Shown here piece by piece: positions 23,616 through 32,820 of a stretch of DNA of 64,000 nucleotides. The translations under genes were made by a program, and so were the position numbers. Positions within the stretch are counted from its first letter, which is position 1. Each line of letters starts with the position of its first letter. This DNA is from Polyangium sp. 6x1 (GTDB lineage: Bacteria > Myxococcota_A > Polyangia > Polyangiales > Polyangiaceae): assembly GCF_029946515.1 (NCBI RefSeq), contig NZ_JARZHH010000005.1, positions 1-64,000 on the forward strand, in the 5' to 3' direction. A model generated the notes under the pieces. The model searched no databases. It was given only the letters and a program-made list of their open reading frames with translations, and was not told the DNA's origin.

Positions 23616-25397
23616 GTGAAGAGGACGCCCGAGGGTCAGGAGCAAGCAAGCGACGTCGAGGCGGAAGCGGAAGCGGAAGCGGAAGCGGAAGCAGACGCGG
23701 AAGCGGAAGCAGACGCGGAAGCGGATGATCCGGAATCGGACGACGATCGAGACGAAGCCGATCCCGACGCCGCCGATCCCCCCTGGAAACGCACGCCTGC
23801 GGCGACGTTCCGCGACTGGGCCGCGGGGGCGCCTTTGCCGCGGTCCGTGCACCTCGTCCTCGGCCTCGTCCTTCCGGCGATCGTGATGCTCGCGAACGCG
23901 CGCCGCGTCCTGTCGTTCACCATCGACGACGCGTACATCTCCTACCGCTACGCCCGGAACCTCGCGCGGGGCCTCGGCCTCGTCTACAACGCCGGCGAGC
24001 GCATCGAGGGGTACACGAACTTCCTCTGGACCGTGATCCTCGCCGGCGGGATCAAGATCGGCCTCGATCCCGACGTCACGGCGAAGGTCCTCGGCGCAGC
24101 CTCCGCGGTCGGCGCGCTCGCCATGATGTACCGCCTCTCCGATCGGTTCCGACCGTTCGCGGCGCTGCCGTGCCTCGCGACGTGGCTCGCCGCGACCACC
24201 GTCGTCTTCTCCGGGTACGCCGTCTTTGGCCTCGAGACCGCGTTCTTCGTTTTCCTCCTGCTCGCGGGCACGTGGCTCTTCCTCCGCGAGCTCGATCCCG
24301 ACGAGGCGAGCTCGGAGAAGGCGAGGTTCCGCTTCCCCTGGTCGGGCCTCGTCTTCGGCCTCGCCGGGATCACGCGGCCCGAGGCGCCTGCATTCGTCGG
24401 GCTGCTCATGCTCGTGCTCCTCTTCGGGCGCGATGCGTTCGGCACGAAAAACGCCGCGGCCCGCGTCTTCACCGCGCCGGGCGGCTTCTTCGGCAAGCAG
24501 AACATTTGGCGTGGCGTGGCGTTCGTCCTTCCGGTCGGGACGCACCTCGCCTTCCGACGCGCGTACTACGGCACGTTCGTGCCGAACACGTTCTCGGCCA
24601 AGACGGGCAACTGGTCCGCGCAGATCGACGGCGGCGCCGACTACGTCCGGAACTACATGAACCACGCGGGCCCGGTGTTTTACCTCGGGCTCTTCGCGGT
24701 CGCGATGGGCCTCGTCTGGCGTCGCCGCGAGCTCCTGGCGGCCTCTGCGATCGCGATCTTCGTGCTCGTCTACGTCGTCCTCGTCGGCGGCGACTGGATG
24801 CCGTTCTTCCGCTTCATGGCGCCCTTCGAGCCGTTCGCCTTCCTGCTCGTCTGCGTCTCGGCACGCGCGATCGTCGATCGAAGGAGCCGCGCCGCGAACC
24901 TCGCGCTCGCCGCGTTCCTCACCATCGCTTTCTCGTTGCGGGTCGGGAACATGCAGAGCGCGCAGCGGCAGATCGTCGAGAAGGAGCAGCGCTTCTGGAC
25001 GATGGCGGCGGGCGGCACGGCGAAGTGGTTCCTCGAGAACGGCACGCCCGGCGAGATCGCGATCGGCGACATCGGGTACGTCGGCTACGCGACGGACTAC
25101 CCCATCCTCGATCTGCTGGGCCTCGTCGATCCGGTCATCAGCAAGCTCGAGGGCGGTTACACGCGCAAGCTCGGCCCCGGCTTCCTCGATCGGTTCTTCG
25201 ACAAACGCCCGGACTACTTCCTGCTCATCTCCTCGAACATCGACTGCAAGCACCCGTCCGTCCCAGGATCGCAGGTGATCTACCGCGATCGACGCTTCCT
25301 GCCGGCCTACGAGATCGCGGGCAAAGTGCCGCTCGACGCGGGCTTCGCGTGGTGCATCTACCGTCGCAAGGAGACGCTCGGCACGCAGGCGCCCTGA
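23616..25397 (+). CDS. GT-C type membrane glycosyltransferase (AftB-like), paralog B
   Basis: 593 residues from a GTG at 23616. It shares motifs along its length with the divergent neighbour: FTIDDAYISYRYARN, GERIEGYTNFLW, GGDWMPFFRFMAPFEP and DIGYVGYATDYPILDLLGL. It differs by an acidic N-terminal tail of ~50 residues before the first membrane segment, largely Glu-Ala/Asp-Ala repeats encoded by a hexamer tract. The tail would be cytoplasmic and could bind a partner or simply be a slippage product. The catalytic Asp pair in the first loop is present, so both paralogs should be active. The frame is open upstream of the GTG, but that part overlaps the divergent gene and lacks family similarity. 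Confidence 0.78.
   Translation: MKRTPEGQEQASDVEAEAEAEAEAEADAEAEADAEADDPESDDDRDEADPDAADPPWKRTPAATFRDWAAGAPLPRSVHLVLGLVLPAIVMLANARRVLSFTIDDAYISYRYARNLARGLGLVYNAGERIEGYTNFLWTVILAGGIKIGLDPDVTAKVLGAASAVGALAMMYRLSDRFRPFAALPCLATWLAATTVVFSGYAVFGLETAFFVFLLLAGTWLFLRELDPDEASSEKARFRFPWSGLVFGLAGITRPEAPAFVGLLMLVLLFGRDAFGTKNAAARVFTAPGGFFGKQNIWRGVAFVLPVGTHLAFRRAYYGTFVPNTFSAKTGNWSAQIDGGADYVRNYMNHAGPVFYLGLFAVAMGLVWRRRELLAASAIAIFVLVYVVLVGGDWMPFFRFMAPFEPFAFLLVCVSARAIVDRRSRAANLALAAFLTIAFSLRVGNMQSAQRQIVEKEQRFWTMAAGGTAKWFLENGTPGEIAIGDIGYVGYATDYPILDLLGLVDPVISKLEGGYTRKLGPGFLDRFFDKRPDYFLLISSNIDCKHPSVPGSQVIYRDRRFLPAYEIAGKVPLDAGFAWCIYRRKETLGTQAP
23658..23726 (+). repeat. Hexanucleotide (GGAAGC-type) tract coding Glu-Ala repeats
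   Basis: About eleven imperfect copies of GCGGAA or GCAGAC units in frame within the start of the glycosyltransferase gene, translating to Glu-Ala and Asp-Ala pairs. The unit is 6 bp, so copy-number changes keep the frame and would only alter the length of the acidic tail. Confidence 0.8.
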
Positions 25398-25441
25398 TGC
25401 GTTCCGTACGAGCGTCCAGGCCGTACCTGACACGCACCTCG

Positions 25442-25457
25442 GGGTATCGCGATACCC
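25442..25457. promoter_or_regulatory. 16-bp perfect palindrome upstream of the NtrC-type gene
   Basis: GGGTATCGCGATACCC is a perfect 16-bp palindrome in the 220-bp gap between the glycosyltransferase stop and the regulator start. No T-run follows, so an operator is more likely than a terminator. It could bind the regulator itself or another dimeric protein. A second copy was not noticed in the window. Confidence 0.45.
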
Positions 25458-25617
25458 AAACGAGGGGGATCCTGAATTGATCCCGGCGGGTGGCGTGAGC
25501 GAACCTCTTCGCTAGAGTTCCTTCACCGAAAGCGTGGAGGCGCCGCGTAGATCGCGCGGAGAACCTCCGGGGAGGAAAAGCTTGGGAGCGAGCGCTTCAG
25601 TGCATGCGAGGGGATCG

Positions 25618-27420
25618 ATGCTCCGCGCGCACCGGGCGGCCGGGCACCATACGGGGCGTGTCCTGCTCGTCGAGGACGAGCCTGATCAGGCTGCGATCCT
25701 GGAGGCCGTGCTGCGGCACGAGGGGCTGGACGTCCTCGTCGCCTCGAGCGGCGAGCAGGCGCTCGAGATCCAGCACCGAACGCCCGCGGACGTGCTCGTG
25801 ACCGATCTCAACCTCCCCGGGATGACCGGCATGGATCTCATGCGTCGGCTCACGCCTCCGACGGAGGACGAGACGCTCAAGGCGGCCACGCCCGCGCCCG
25901 CCGTCGTGGTCGTCACGGGGTCGGGCTCGGTGTCGAGCGCGGTCGACGCGCTGAAGCTCGGCGCGGCCGACTACCTGCAGAAGCCGCTCGATCCGGCGCG
26001 GCTCGTCTCGCTCGTGCGCGAGCTTCTGTCCTCGGACAACGTCCGCGAGGCCGAGGGCGAGGACGACGACGCCGTGGCCGGGCCGCTCGTGTTCGAGGGC
26101 ATGGTGGGCGGATCGCGCGGCATGCGCGAGGTCTTCGCTCGGATCGACCGGGTCGCATCGACGATGGCGCCGGTGCTCATCGTGGGCGAGAGCGGCACGG
26201 GCAAGGAGCTCGTGGCGCGCGCGATCCACAACCGCAGCCCGCGCAAGAACGGCCCGTTCATCCCCGTGCACACGGGCGCGATCCCGCGCGAGCTCATCGG
26301 CAGCGAGCTCTTCGGTCACGAGAAGGGCTCCTTCACCGGCGCCTTCTCCTCGGCCGAGGGCAAGTTCGAGGCGGCGACGGGCGGCACTGTGTTCCTCGAC
26401 GAGGTCGGCACGATGGACAGCGCCGTGCAGGTGAGCCTCCTGCGCGTCCTCGAGACCTACCGCTTCACGCGCGTCGGCGGCCGCAAGGAGATCGAGGCCG
26501 ACGTCCGGATCGTCGCCGCGACGAACAAGGACCTGCTCGATCTCGTGGACGAGAACGTCTTCCGCGAGGACCTCTACTACCGCCTCAACGTCTTCACGAT
26601 CACGCTGCCGCCGCTGCGCGAGCGCGTGGAGGACATCCTGCCGATCGCCGAGCGCTTCCTCGTGAAGTTCGCGAAGCGCTACGGCACGCCCGCGCGTCGC
26701 TTCTCCGAGGGCGCGATCCACAGGCTCTACGTGCACGACTGGCCGGGCAACGTGCGCGAGCTTCGCAACGTCGTCGAGCAGACGGCGCTCTTCGCCGCGG
26801 GTGAGATCGTCGCGCCGGAGGAGGTCCAGATCGGCCAGGGCCGCATCGAGCGGCGCACGGGCCGTCGCTCGCACCACGACCTCCAGGCCCAGACGAACCC
26901 GCCGCACGCGGAGCCGGAGCACCACGCGCCGCCGGCGCCGATCACGACCGCGCCGCCGCCGGCGATCGCGGAGATTGAGGGGCGTGAGCCTCCGCCTTCG
27001 CTCGTCGAGCCGCCGGCGTCGACGTCGGCGTCGTTTGCCCAGCCGCCGATCCGCGCGACGTCGCCGTCGTCGCACGACCTCGAAGCCCGCGAGGGGGATC
27101 GCGGCGAGCACCCGCTCGTGCTGCGTTTGCCCGTGGGAACGCGCCTCGCCGACGCCGAGCGCAAGCTCATCCTGCTGACGCTCGAAGCGGTGCGCGGCAA
27201 CAAGCAACGGGCGGCGCGCGTGCTCGGCATCAGCCGGCGCGGGCTCTACTCGAAGCTCCAGGCGTACGGCGAGCACGTCGGCACCCACGAGGCCCCCGAG
27301 GCGCAGGAGGCCGAGAGCCCGCAAGACAGCACGGAGGAGGCGCCGGCGCCTGCTTCGGAAGAGGCGCCGAGCGTCCCCGGCGCCGCGGGAGATCTCGACG
27401 CGAGCCGCTGTCTCTCCTGA
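25618..27420 (+). CDS. NtrC-family sigma-54 response regulator
   Basis: 600 residues from ATG 25618 (GAGGGG just upstream); an in-frame GTG at 25534 would add 28 residues without homology. The receiver domain has the phospho-acceptor Asp63 in [11 protein letters not shown], Thr in VVVVTGSGS and Lys in DYLQKP. The AAA+ domain has Walker A GESGTGKE, the sigma-54 contact loop as GSFTGA (a known variant of GAFTGA), Walker [11 protein letters not shown] and R-finger region [13 protein letters not shown] Pro/His/Ala-rich linker of ~105 residues separates it from a Fis-type HTH ([18 protein letters not shown]), and ~50 acidic residues follow. No partner histidine kinase is adjacent. Such regulators control development and motility genes in myxobacteria. 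Confidence 0.93.
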   Translation: MLRAHRAAGHHTGRVLLVEDEPDQAAILEAVLRHEGLDVLVASSGEQALEIQHRTPADVLVTDLNLPGMTGMDLMRRLTPPTEDETLKAATPAPAVVVVTGSGSVSSAVDALKLGAADYLQKPLDPARLVSLVRELLSSDNVREAEGEDDDAVAGPLVFEGMVGGSRGMREVFARIDRVASTMAPVLIVGESGTGKELVARAIHNRSPRKNGPFIPVHTGAIPRELIGSELFGHEKGSFTGAFSSAEGKFEAATGGTVFLDEVGTMDSAVQVSLLRVLETYRFTRVGGRKEIEADVRIVAATNKDLLDLVDENVFREDLYYRLNVFTITLPPLRERVEDILPIAERFLVKFAKRYGTPARRFSEGAIHRLYVHDWPGNVRELRNVVEQTALFAAGEIVAPEEVQIGQGRIERRTGRRSHHDLQAQTNPPHAEPEHHAPPAPITTAPPPAIAEIEGREPPPSLVEPPASTSASFAQPPIRATSPSSHDLEAREGDRGEHPLVLRLPVGTRLADAERKLILLTLEAVRGNKQRAARVLGISRRGLYSKLQAYGEHVGTHEAPEAQEAESPQDSTEEAPAPASEEAPSVPGAAGDLDASRCLS

Positions 27421-27576
27421 TCGCTCCCTTGATCCCGCGTGCTCGAACCCTGCGGCGAGAGGCCTCGCCGGCTGGGTTCGTCCGCCGTTTGGCGAGATCG
27501 CTTCCCGACGCGGGTCGCTTTCGACACGCTGGCAAGCGCTTTTTTGGGTTGGGCTCCAAGAAATTGCACGTGGAGA

Positions 27577-27670
27577 CGAATTTTTGGCAAATTCGAGTCT
27601 TCCTCGTGACTGATACGTCAGGAAAGGTCCGAAACGACAGGGCGCCCTGGTAGAGTCTTCGAGCGAAGAC
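27577..27670 (+). promoter_or_regulatory. AT-richer region with three dyads upstream of the zinc-ribbon/GYF gene
   Basis: Within the 291-bp gap after the NtrC-type gene. A local AT-rich island (27540-27600) carries the dyad CGAATTT/AAATTCG (27577-27595). It is followed by the 12-bp palindrome CAGGGCGCCCTG (about 27638-27649) and the dyad GTCTTCG/CGAAGAC (27655-27670), 42 nt before the start codon. A promoter probably lies here, but no convincing -35/-10 pair or sigma-54 site with correct spacing was found. Confidence 0.4.
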
Positions 27671-27711
27671 CGACCCGAGGTAAACAGTCGACCCTCCGAA
27701 CCAGACGCGAC

Positions 27712-28998
27712 ATGAAGATCACCTGCCAATCTTGCCAGTCGAAGTACACGGTTTCGGACGAGAAGGTCCAAGGCAAGACCGTCAAGATCAAGTGCCGTAA
27801 GTGCGGCGCGACGATCCTCGTCAACAGCAGCGGGGCGACCACGACAAACGCCGACGCCGCCTCGGCCGCGGGCGCCGAAGAGGCGGCGACGGACGGCGGG
27901 TCGTACCAGGTCAACGTGGCCGAGGGCGATCAGCGAACGATGTCGCTGCAAGAGATCGTCCAGGCCTACAACAGCTCGGTCATCACCGCAGACACGTACG
28001 TCTGGGCCGATGGCATGGGCGACTGGCAGCCTCTCGGCCAGGTACAGGCGGTCGTGGACGCGCTCAACGCGGCCGCGCAAGGCGCGAGCGCGCCGCAGCC
28101 TGCGCCCGAGCCCGCGCGAGCCGCCGTCAAGAAAGACGCGCGCGGCGGAGCACGCGATCTCTTCGGCTCCGATGGCGCCTCCGACGTGTCGACGAGCGCC
28201 TCGGGCCTCGGCGGCTCGTCGTCGCCGGCACGCGCGCCCGCGCCCGTGCGCATCGGCGCCGGCAAGGAGGAGCAGTCCGCGCTCTTCTCGCTCAGCGCGT
28301 TGACGAACCGCGCGGGCGCTTCGTCGAGCTCGGCCGCGAGCAGCCTCGGCAGCCTCGGCGCGCTCGCGTCGACGCCGTCGAAGTCGACGAACACCGACGA
28401 CTCCGGCCTCATCGACCTGAAGGCGCTCGCCGCAGGCGCGTCGGCCGCGCCGTCCACGACGTCCGCCGCGGCGAGCTTGCTCGGCGACTCCGGCGGCCTC
28501 TTCGAGCTCGCGGCGCCGCCCGTCACGGCCCCCGCAGCAGCTCCGATCCCGACGCCCGAGGAGACGAAGCCGCAGAAGAACCGCACGCCGCTCTTCATCG
28601 GCGTCGGCGCGCTCGTCGCGGTCGGCGCGATCGTCGGCGCGTTCATGGTCATGAAGGGCGGGCCGCCGCCGGAGCAGGCGACGACGCAGTCGGCCGCGCC
28701 TGCGAACACGCCGCCTCCGCTCGAGACCGCGCCTCCGGTGCCGACGCCTTCCGTCGCGGAGACCGAAGCGCCCGCAGCCAGCGCGTCGGTCGCCGCGAAG
28801 ACGAGCGGTGGGACGTCGAAGGCGAGCGGTGGGACGTCGAAGGCGGGCGGCGGGACGTCGAAGGCGGGCACGGCGCCCACGAGCGGCGGTGGTACGGCGC
28901 CCGCGACCACGGCGAAGACCGCGCCGAAGGCGAGCTCCTGCGGCTGCGCGCCCGGCGATCTCATGTGCGCCATGCGCTGCTCTGCCAAGGGCAAGTGA
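27712..28998 (+). CDS. Zinc-ribbon (MJ0042) / GYF-domain membrane protein
   Basis: 428 residues. The N-terminal MJ0042-type zinc ribbon has Cys5, Cys8, Cys28 and Cys31. A GYF_2-type domain follows (about 65-120, MSLQEIVQAYNSS ... TYVWADGMGDWQPL). A long Ala/Ser linker leads to one membrane segment near 293-313. The periplasmic part is Pro/Thr-rich with GGTSKAS-type repeats and ends in a four-cysteine tail (SCGCAPGDLMCAMRC). The zinc-ribbon plus GYF plus single-TM order is that of Myxococcus gliding protein GltJ, whose cytoplasmic domains interact with the polarity GTPase MglA and its partner. The TonB-like C-terminal domain of GltJ is absent. It overlaps the next gene by GTGA. Confidence 0.82.
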   Translation: MKITCQSCQSKYTVSDEKVQGKTVKIKCRKCGATILVNSSGATTTNADAASAAGAEEAATDGGSYQVNVAEGDQRTMSLQEIVQAYNSSVITADTYVWADGMGDWQPLGQVQAVVDALNAAAQGASAPQPAPEPARAAVKKDARGGARDLFGSDGASDVSTSASGLGGSSSPARAPAPVRIGAGKEEQSALFSLSALTNRAGASSSSAASSLGSLGALASTPSKSTNTDDSGLIDLKALAAGASAAPSTTSAAASLLGDSGGLFELAAPPVTAPAAAPIPTPEETKPQKNRTPLFIGVGALVAVGAIVGAFMVMKGGPPPEQATTQSAAPANTPPPLETAPPVPTPSVAETEAPAASASVAAKTSGGTSKASGGTSKAGGGTSKAGTAPTSGGGTAPATTAKTAPKASSCGCAPGDLMCAMRCSAKGK

Positions 28999-29594
28999 AC
29001 CCGCGGGCAGGGGGCTCCCGGCGCTCGGAGCTGCGGAGCCCCGCCCTCTCCCCTCTCGTTCGTCCTTCCAAACCTTCGATCGATCCACGCGCGTTTGTCC
29101 TCGTGGCGGGCGCGTGCCTCGTCGCGTGCGCCGCGCGCGCGCCCGAGCCCGAGCCCGTCGTGGCGATCGCCGGCGACGGGCCTGCCGTGATCGCTGCCGG
29201 AGGTTCCGAGCCGAGCGGCGCGACGTCCTCGCCGCGGCAAAGGCCGTGGGTGTGGGAGACGGACGAACCGCGCGCCCGCGCCCGCGCCGCGCGGGAAGGG
29301 GTGCCGCTCGTCGTGTACCTCTCGGCGGACTGGTCGGGGGCGTCGATCGCGATGGCGCGCGAGGTCTGGTCCGATCCGCGCATCCTGCTCCAAAGCACGC
29401 CGCTCGTGGCGCTCCGCATCGATCTGACGGAGGAGACGCCGGACGCCGAGCTCCGGGCTGCGCGGTACGGCGCGACCGCCGTGCCGATGACGGTCGTGCT
29501 CGACGCCGAGGGGCACGAGGCCGCGCGTCTCTCCGGCCAGTGCACGGTCGAGGAGGTCCTCGCGGCGATCCGCAAAGCCGCTGCTGATCCCTGA
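28995..29594 (+). CDS. Thioredoxin-fold lipoprotein lacking the redox cysteines
   Basis: 199 residues from the GTG that overlaps the previous stop as GTGA. A lipobox-like CLVAC (Cys45) follows a ~30-residue polar leader; a later true start is possible. The mature domain fits the DsbD-gamma/thioredoxin fold: PLVVYLSADWSGAS, a helix MAREVWSDPRIL, the strand VALRIDLTEE and the cis-proline loop TAVPMTVVLD. In active relatives the motif reads DWCxxC; here both cysteines are serines (Ser114, Ser117). The fold is otherwise complete, so it is probably a binding protein and not an oxidoreductase. It is translationally coupled to the zinc-ribbon/GYF protein, suggesting a joint envelope role. Confidence 0.75.
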   Translation: MNPRAGGSRRSELRSPALSPLVRPSKPSIDPRAFVLVAGACLVACAARAPEPEPVVAIAGDGPAVIAAGGSEPSGATSSPRQRPWVWETDEPRARARAAREGVPLVVYLSADWSGASIAMAREVWSDPRILLQSTPLVALRIDLTEETPDAELRAARYGATAVPMTVVLDAEGHEAARLSGQCTVEEVLAAIRKAAADP

Positions 29595-29654
29595 CAGGAG
29601 AGCTTGTCCCTGTTTCGCGGGCCCGGGTATGATGGCGTGCCTTCCCCCGGTCCG

Positions 29655-30179
29655 ATGCACAAGCCTTCATCCATCCAGCTCCTTGCCGCGTTTGCGGCGC
29701 TCACGATGGCGGTCGCCGGATGCGCCACCGAGGAGATCCCGCCTTACGGCGATCCGGCGAAGGTCGTGGGAGGCGCGGGGGCATCCTCGTCCTCCGGCGG
29801 CGCGAGTTGCATGGGGGATCCCATGTGCACCGTGAAATTCTCGAGCGACGTGCTCCCGATCCTCGAAACGAAGGGCAAGTGCGCGGACGCCCAGTGCCAC
29901 GGCATGGGCGCGGGCACGCTCACGCTGACCTCGGCGAACCTCCGCGAGGAGCTGCTCGACGTGAGCGTGGCGGGGGGCGCGTACATCGCGTGTGACACAC
30001 CGGAAAACTCGAAGATGCTCTGCAACTTGCGTGTCGAGATGGGGGTCGTGAAGCCGCCGAACTGCGGCGCGCTCATGCCGCAGGTCGATCCCGACGACAC
30101 CGTCGACGACGCGCGGCTCAACCAGGCGGAGTTCACCATCATCGAGGAGTGGATCAAGTGCGGCGCGCCCGACAACTGA
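29655..30179 (+). CDS. Cytochrome-like lipoprotein with CX4CH site
   Basis: 174 residues from ATG 29655, which places lipobox AVAGC (Cys23) correctly; a start 51 nt upstream is possible but unlikely. After a Gly/Ser stretch the domain CTVKFSSDVLPILETKG leads into CADAQCHG (Cys76, Cys81, His82). This is the position where planctomycete-type cytochrome domains have CxxCH, but with two extra residues, i.e. CX4CH. Four additional cysteines may form disulfides. The barrel gene downstream starts inside this one (GTG at 30158), so they are coupled. It is either a mono-heme c protein with a non-standard site or a disulfide or metal-binding relative. Confidence 0.75.
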   Translation: MHKPSSIQLLAAFAALTMAVAGCATEEIPPYGDPAKVVGGAGASSSSGGASCMGDPMCTVKFSSDVLPILETKGKCADAQCHGMGAGTLTLTSANLREELLDVSVAGGAYIACDTPENSKMLCNLRVEMGVVKPPNCGALMPQVDPDDTVDDARLNQAEFTIIEEWIKCGAPDN

Positions 30180-32263
30180 TCCGCGCGATCCTGCTGCCGG
30201 CGGCCGTTTTCGGGCTCGTCGGGCTCACGGACGCCGGGCCCTCGTACGCGGGGGACAAGGACGCCGACGGTCTCGTCGCGGTCGCCGAGGCGATGAACGA
30301 GTTCGTCGAGGCCAAGTACGACAAGGCCCTCGCGCGGCTCGATGCGGCGCTCAAGGCGTGCAAGGGCAAGGCTTGCGAGCCGAGCGTGCGCGCCGAGATC
30401 CAGATGGCGATCGGCGTCATCCAGGGCGCGGGCCGGAAGAAGCTCGACGCGGCGAAGAAGGCGTTCGAGGGGGCCCTCAAGGAAGACGCGAACGTCAAGC
30501 TCGACAAGCAGTGGGCGACGAAGGAGCTCGAAAAGACCTTCGCCGAGGCGCGGCAAGTCCTCGGTCCTGCGCGCCCGCCGCCCACGAAGCAGCAGATGGC
30601 CGCGGTCACCACGGCGCAGGCGGCGCTCGCCCAGAAGGACTGGAGCGGGTGCATGCAGACGCTCATCGCCGAGATGGCGACGTCGAGCGAGTTCGCCGCG
30701 GGCAAGCTGATGCTCGCGAAGTGCCAGGACGCCGGCGGGCTCCTCCTCGAAGCCGCGGCGGACGCGCAGATCGCGGCGAAGTACGCGGAGGAAGAGAACA
30801 ACCCCGGCGTCGGGGACGAGGCGAAGGCGCTCGTCGAAAAACTCCAGACCGACACGCCCACGATCACGTTGCAGATCCCGAGCTCGTGGAGCGAGGTCGA
30901 GATCAAGATCGACGGCGTCGTCGTCCCGGCCGACAAGGTCAAGCAGCCGATCCCGCACAACCCGGGCAAGGCCACGATCGAGGCCAAGGGCAAACGCGGC
31001 AAGTTCCCCGCGCAGTACAAGACGACCGAGGCCTTCGATCGCGGCGAGCAGATCACCGTGAACGTCGATCAGGGCGGGTCGGGCGGCAACAACAGCGCGG
31101 TCTTCCAGTGCATGCAGGCCGCGCGCACGCCGGCCGACATGCAGCGCTGCATCGACACCGGCGGCAAGGGCCGCGGCTTCACGCTGAAGGCCGGCCTCGA
31201 GACGATGTTCTACACCGACACGCTGAACACCACGGTCGTGTCGCCTGCCGCGTACATCTCCGGCGAGAACCCGACCGCGGGTTGGTCGGTGGGCGGCAGC
31301 TTCATCGTCGACGTCGTCAGCACCGCGTCGCCGGACATCGTGGCGACGGCGTCGCGGCGTTGGAACGAGCGCCGTTACGCGGGCTCGCTCTCGGGTGACT
31401 TCAAGGTCGGCCCCGCGAAGGTCGGTTTGAACGGCGCGGTCTCGATCGAGCCGGACTACCTCGCGCGTAGCGTCGGCGTCGCGGTGAGCACCGACCTCAA
31501 GAGCAAGATGGTTACGCCGACCCTCGCGTACAACGTCGGCTTCGACGTGCTCAGCCGCGCGGGCACGCCGTTCGAGGTCTTCAGCGAGGACATCCTGCGG
31601 CACACGATCGACGCGGGCGTCTCGCTCGTGATCGATCCGAGCATGATCGTCGTCGCGGGCGCCACGGCCGAGCTCGTCTTCGGCGACACCTCGAAGCCGT
31701 ACCGCACGATCCCGATGTTCTCGGAGTCGGTCGCCTCGCGCATGCCGCTCGGCGCGACGCGCCAGGTCGTCAGCCAGAACCGCTTGCCGTTCGCGCCGCT
31801 CGAGCAGCTCCCCACCGAGCGCAGCCGCTTCGCGCTCTTCGGGCGTGCGGCCAAGCGCTTCGAGAAGACCACGATCCGCGGCGACGAGCGGCTCTACGTC
31901 GACACGTGGGGGCAGCTCGCGAGCACCACGGACGCGCGCTTCTTCCTCGACGTGAACGACGATTTGCGCCTCGGCAGCCACCTGCGCTTCAACGTCCAGT
32001 CGTCGGTCGACTTCTGGAAACGCGCCTACGTCGCCACGCAGAGCGCGACGGGGTGGAACATCCCCGAGTACCGCACGAGCGATCGCGAGCTCGGCGCGCT
32101 GATGGGCTTCACGCTCGGCGCGAACGTCCGCTACGCGCTCGCCCGGGTGCTCTCGGCGCAGCTCCAGGTCGAGGGCCTCTACAACCAGTACTTCGACCAC
32201 ATCTACGTCTTCAACCGGTTCGGCTTGTTCACCGCCGCGACCCTGGAGCTGGAGGTCGATTGA
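30158..32263 (+). CDS. TPR-like protein with C-terminal predicted outer-membrane barrel
   Basis: 701 residues from GTG 30158, which has GAGGAG eight bases upstream; GTG 30149 is an alternative. A signal peptide ends near SYAGDKDAD. Residues ~35-210 are helical repeats resembling TPRs (AKYDKALARLDAALKAC, AALAQKDWSGCMQTLI). Then comes a PEGA-like small domain (SSWSEVEIKIDGVVVPAD) and a long beta-rich part (~330-701) with barrel-type strands, ending FNRFGLFTAATLELEVD. The coupled neighbours are cytochrome-like lipoproteins on both sides, so a porin that holds or feeds exported redox lipoproteins is a reasonable inference, not proven. Confidence 0.72.
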   Translation: MRRARQLIRAILLPAAVFGLVGLTDAGPSYAGDKDADGLVAVAEAMNEFVEAKYDKALARLDAALKACKGKACEPSVRAEIQMAIGVIQGAGRKKLDAAKKAFEGALKEDANVKLDKQWATKELEKTFAEARQVLGPARPPPTKQQMAAVTTAQAALAQKDWSGCMQTLIAEMATSSEFAAGKLMLAKCQDAGGLLLEAAADAQIAAKYAEEENNPGVGDEAKALVEKLQTDTPTITLQIPSSWSEVEIKIDGVVVPADKVKQPIPHNPGKATIEAKGKRGKFPAQYKTTEAFDRGEQITVNVDQGGSGGNNSAVFQCMQAARTPADMQRCIDTGGKGRGFTLKAGLETMFYTDTLNTTVVSPAAYISGENPTAGWSVGGSFIVDVVSTASPDIVATASRRWNERRYAGSLSGDFKVGPAKVGLNGAVSIEPDYLARSVGVAVSTDLKSKMVTPTLAYNVGFDVLSRAGTPFEVFSEDILRHTIDAGVSLVIDPSMIVVAGATAELVFGDTSKPYRTIPMFSESVASRMPLGATRQVVSQNRLPFAPLEQLPTERSRFALFGRAAKRFEKTTIRGDERLYVDTWGQLASTTDARFFLDVNDDLRLGSHLRFNVQSSVDFWKRAYVATQSATGWNIPEYRTSDRELGALMGFTLGANVRYALARVLSAQLQVEGLYNQYFDHIYVFNRFGLFTAATLELEVD

Positions 32264-32820
32264 TGGTCGCCGTGTCGTACGGGCGAAGGTTCGCCGCGCT
32301 CTCGCTCGCCGTCGCGCTGGGCGCCTTGGGTTGCAACGGCAACGACCCCATCCCGCAGGAGGTCATCGACGGTTTGCCCGCGGAGGTGGGGTCGCCGAGC
32401 GCCCTGCACCGGCCGGGTCAGCCGTGTTTGTCCTGCCACTCGACGTACGGCGCCGCCGCGCCCGCGTTCGCGATCGCCGGCACCGTGTACAAGGAGAACG
32501 CGATGGGCGCGCTCGCGGCGGCGCCCAACGTGAAGGTCGAGATCTTCGACTCGGCCGGGCCGTCGCGCTTCGCGTGCACGAACGCGGCCGGCAACTTCTA
32601 CATCGAGAAGGACAAATGGTCCGACCTCACCTTCCCGCTCAAGGTGAGGGCCGGCCAGCGCAGCATGAACTCGATCATCGGCCGCGAGGGCTCGTGCGGC
32701 GCGTGCCACAAGCTGCCCTCGGACGACAGGCCCGACAACGGCGCGGGTCGTGACTCGGCCGGCGTGGTGCTCGTCGACGATGGAGACACGGATCCCATCT
32801 GTGGTGGAGGTGCGCCGTGA
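32263..32820 (+). CDS. Lipoprotein with two CXXCH heme sites
   Basis: 185 residues; the ATG shares one base with the preceding stop (TGATG). Lipobox GALGC near residue 24. Two canonical c-type heme motifs are present, CLSCHS (Cys55, Cys58, His59) and CGACHK (Cys145, Cys148, His149). They flank a beta domain (FAIAGTVYKENAMG ... KVEIFDSAGPSRFAC) like carboxypeptidase-regulatory/CNA-B modules. It is probably a di-heme lipoprotein on the outer membrane. The stop overlaps the next start as GTGA, placing it in the four-gene operon 29655-33383. Confidence 0.82.
   Translation: MVAVSYGRRFAALSLAVALGALGCNGNDPIPQEVIDGLPAEVGSPSALHRPGQPCLSCHSTYGAAAPAFAIAGTVYKENAMGALAAAPNVKVEIFDSAGPSRFACTNAAGNFYIEKDKWSDLTFPLKVRAGQRSMNSIIGREGSCGACHKLPSDDRPDNGAGRDSAGVVLVDDGDTDPICGGGAP

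Noticed and set aside
27540-27575. Sigma-54 promoter (GG...GC) upstream of the zinc-ribbon/GYF gene
   Set aside because: The spacing between GG and GC is 12-13 bp instead of 10, so it does not fit the consensus despite the neighbouring NtrC-type gene.
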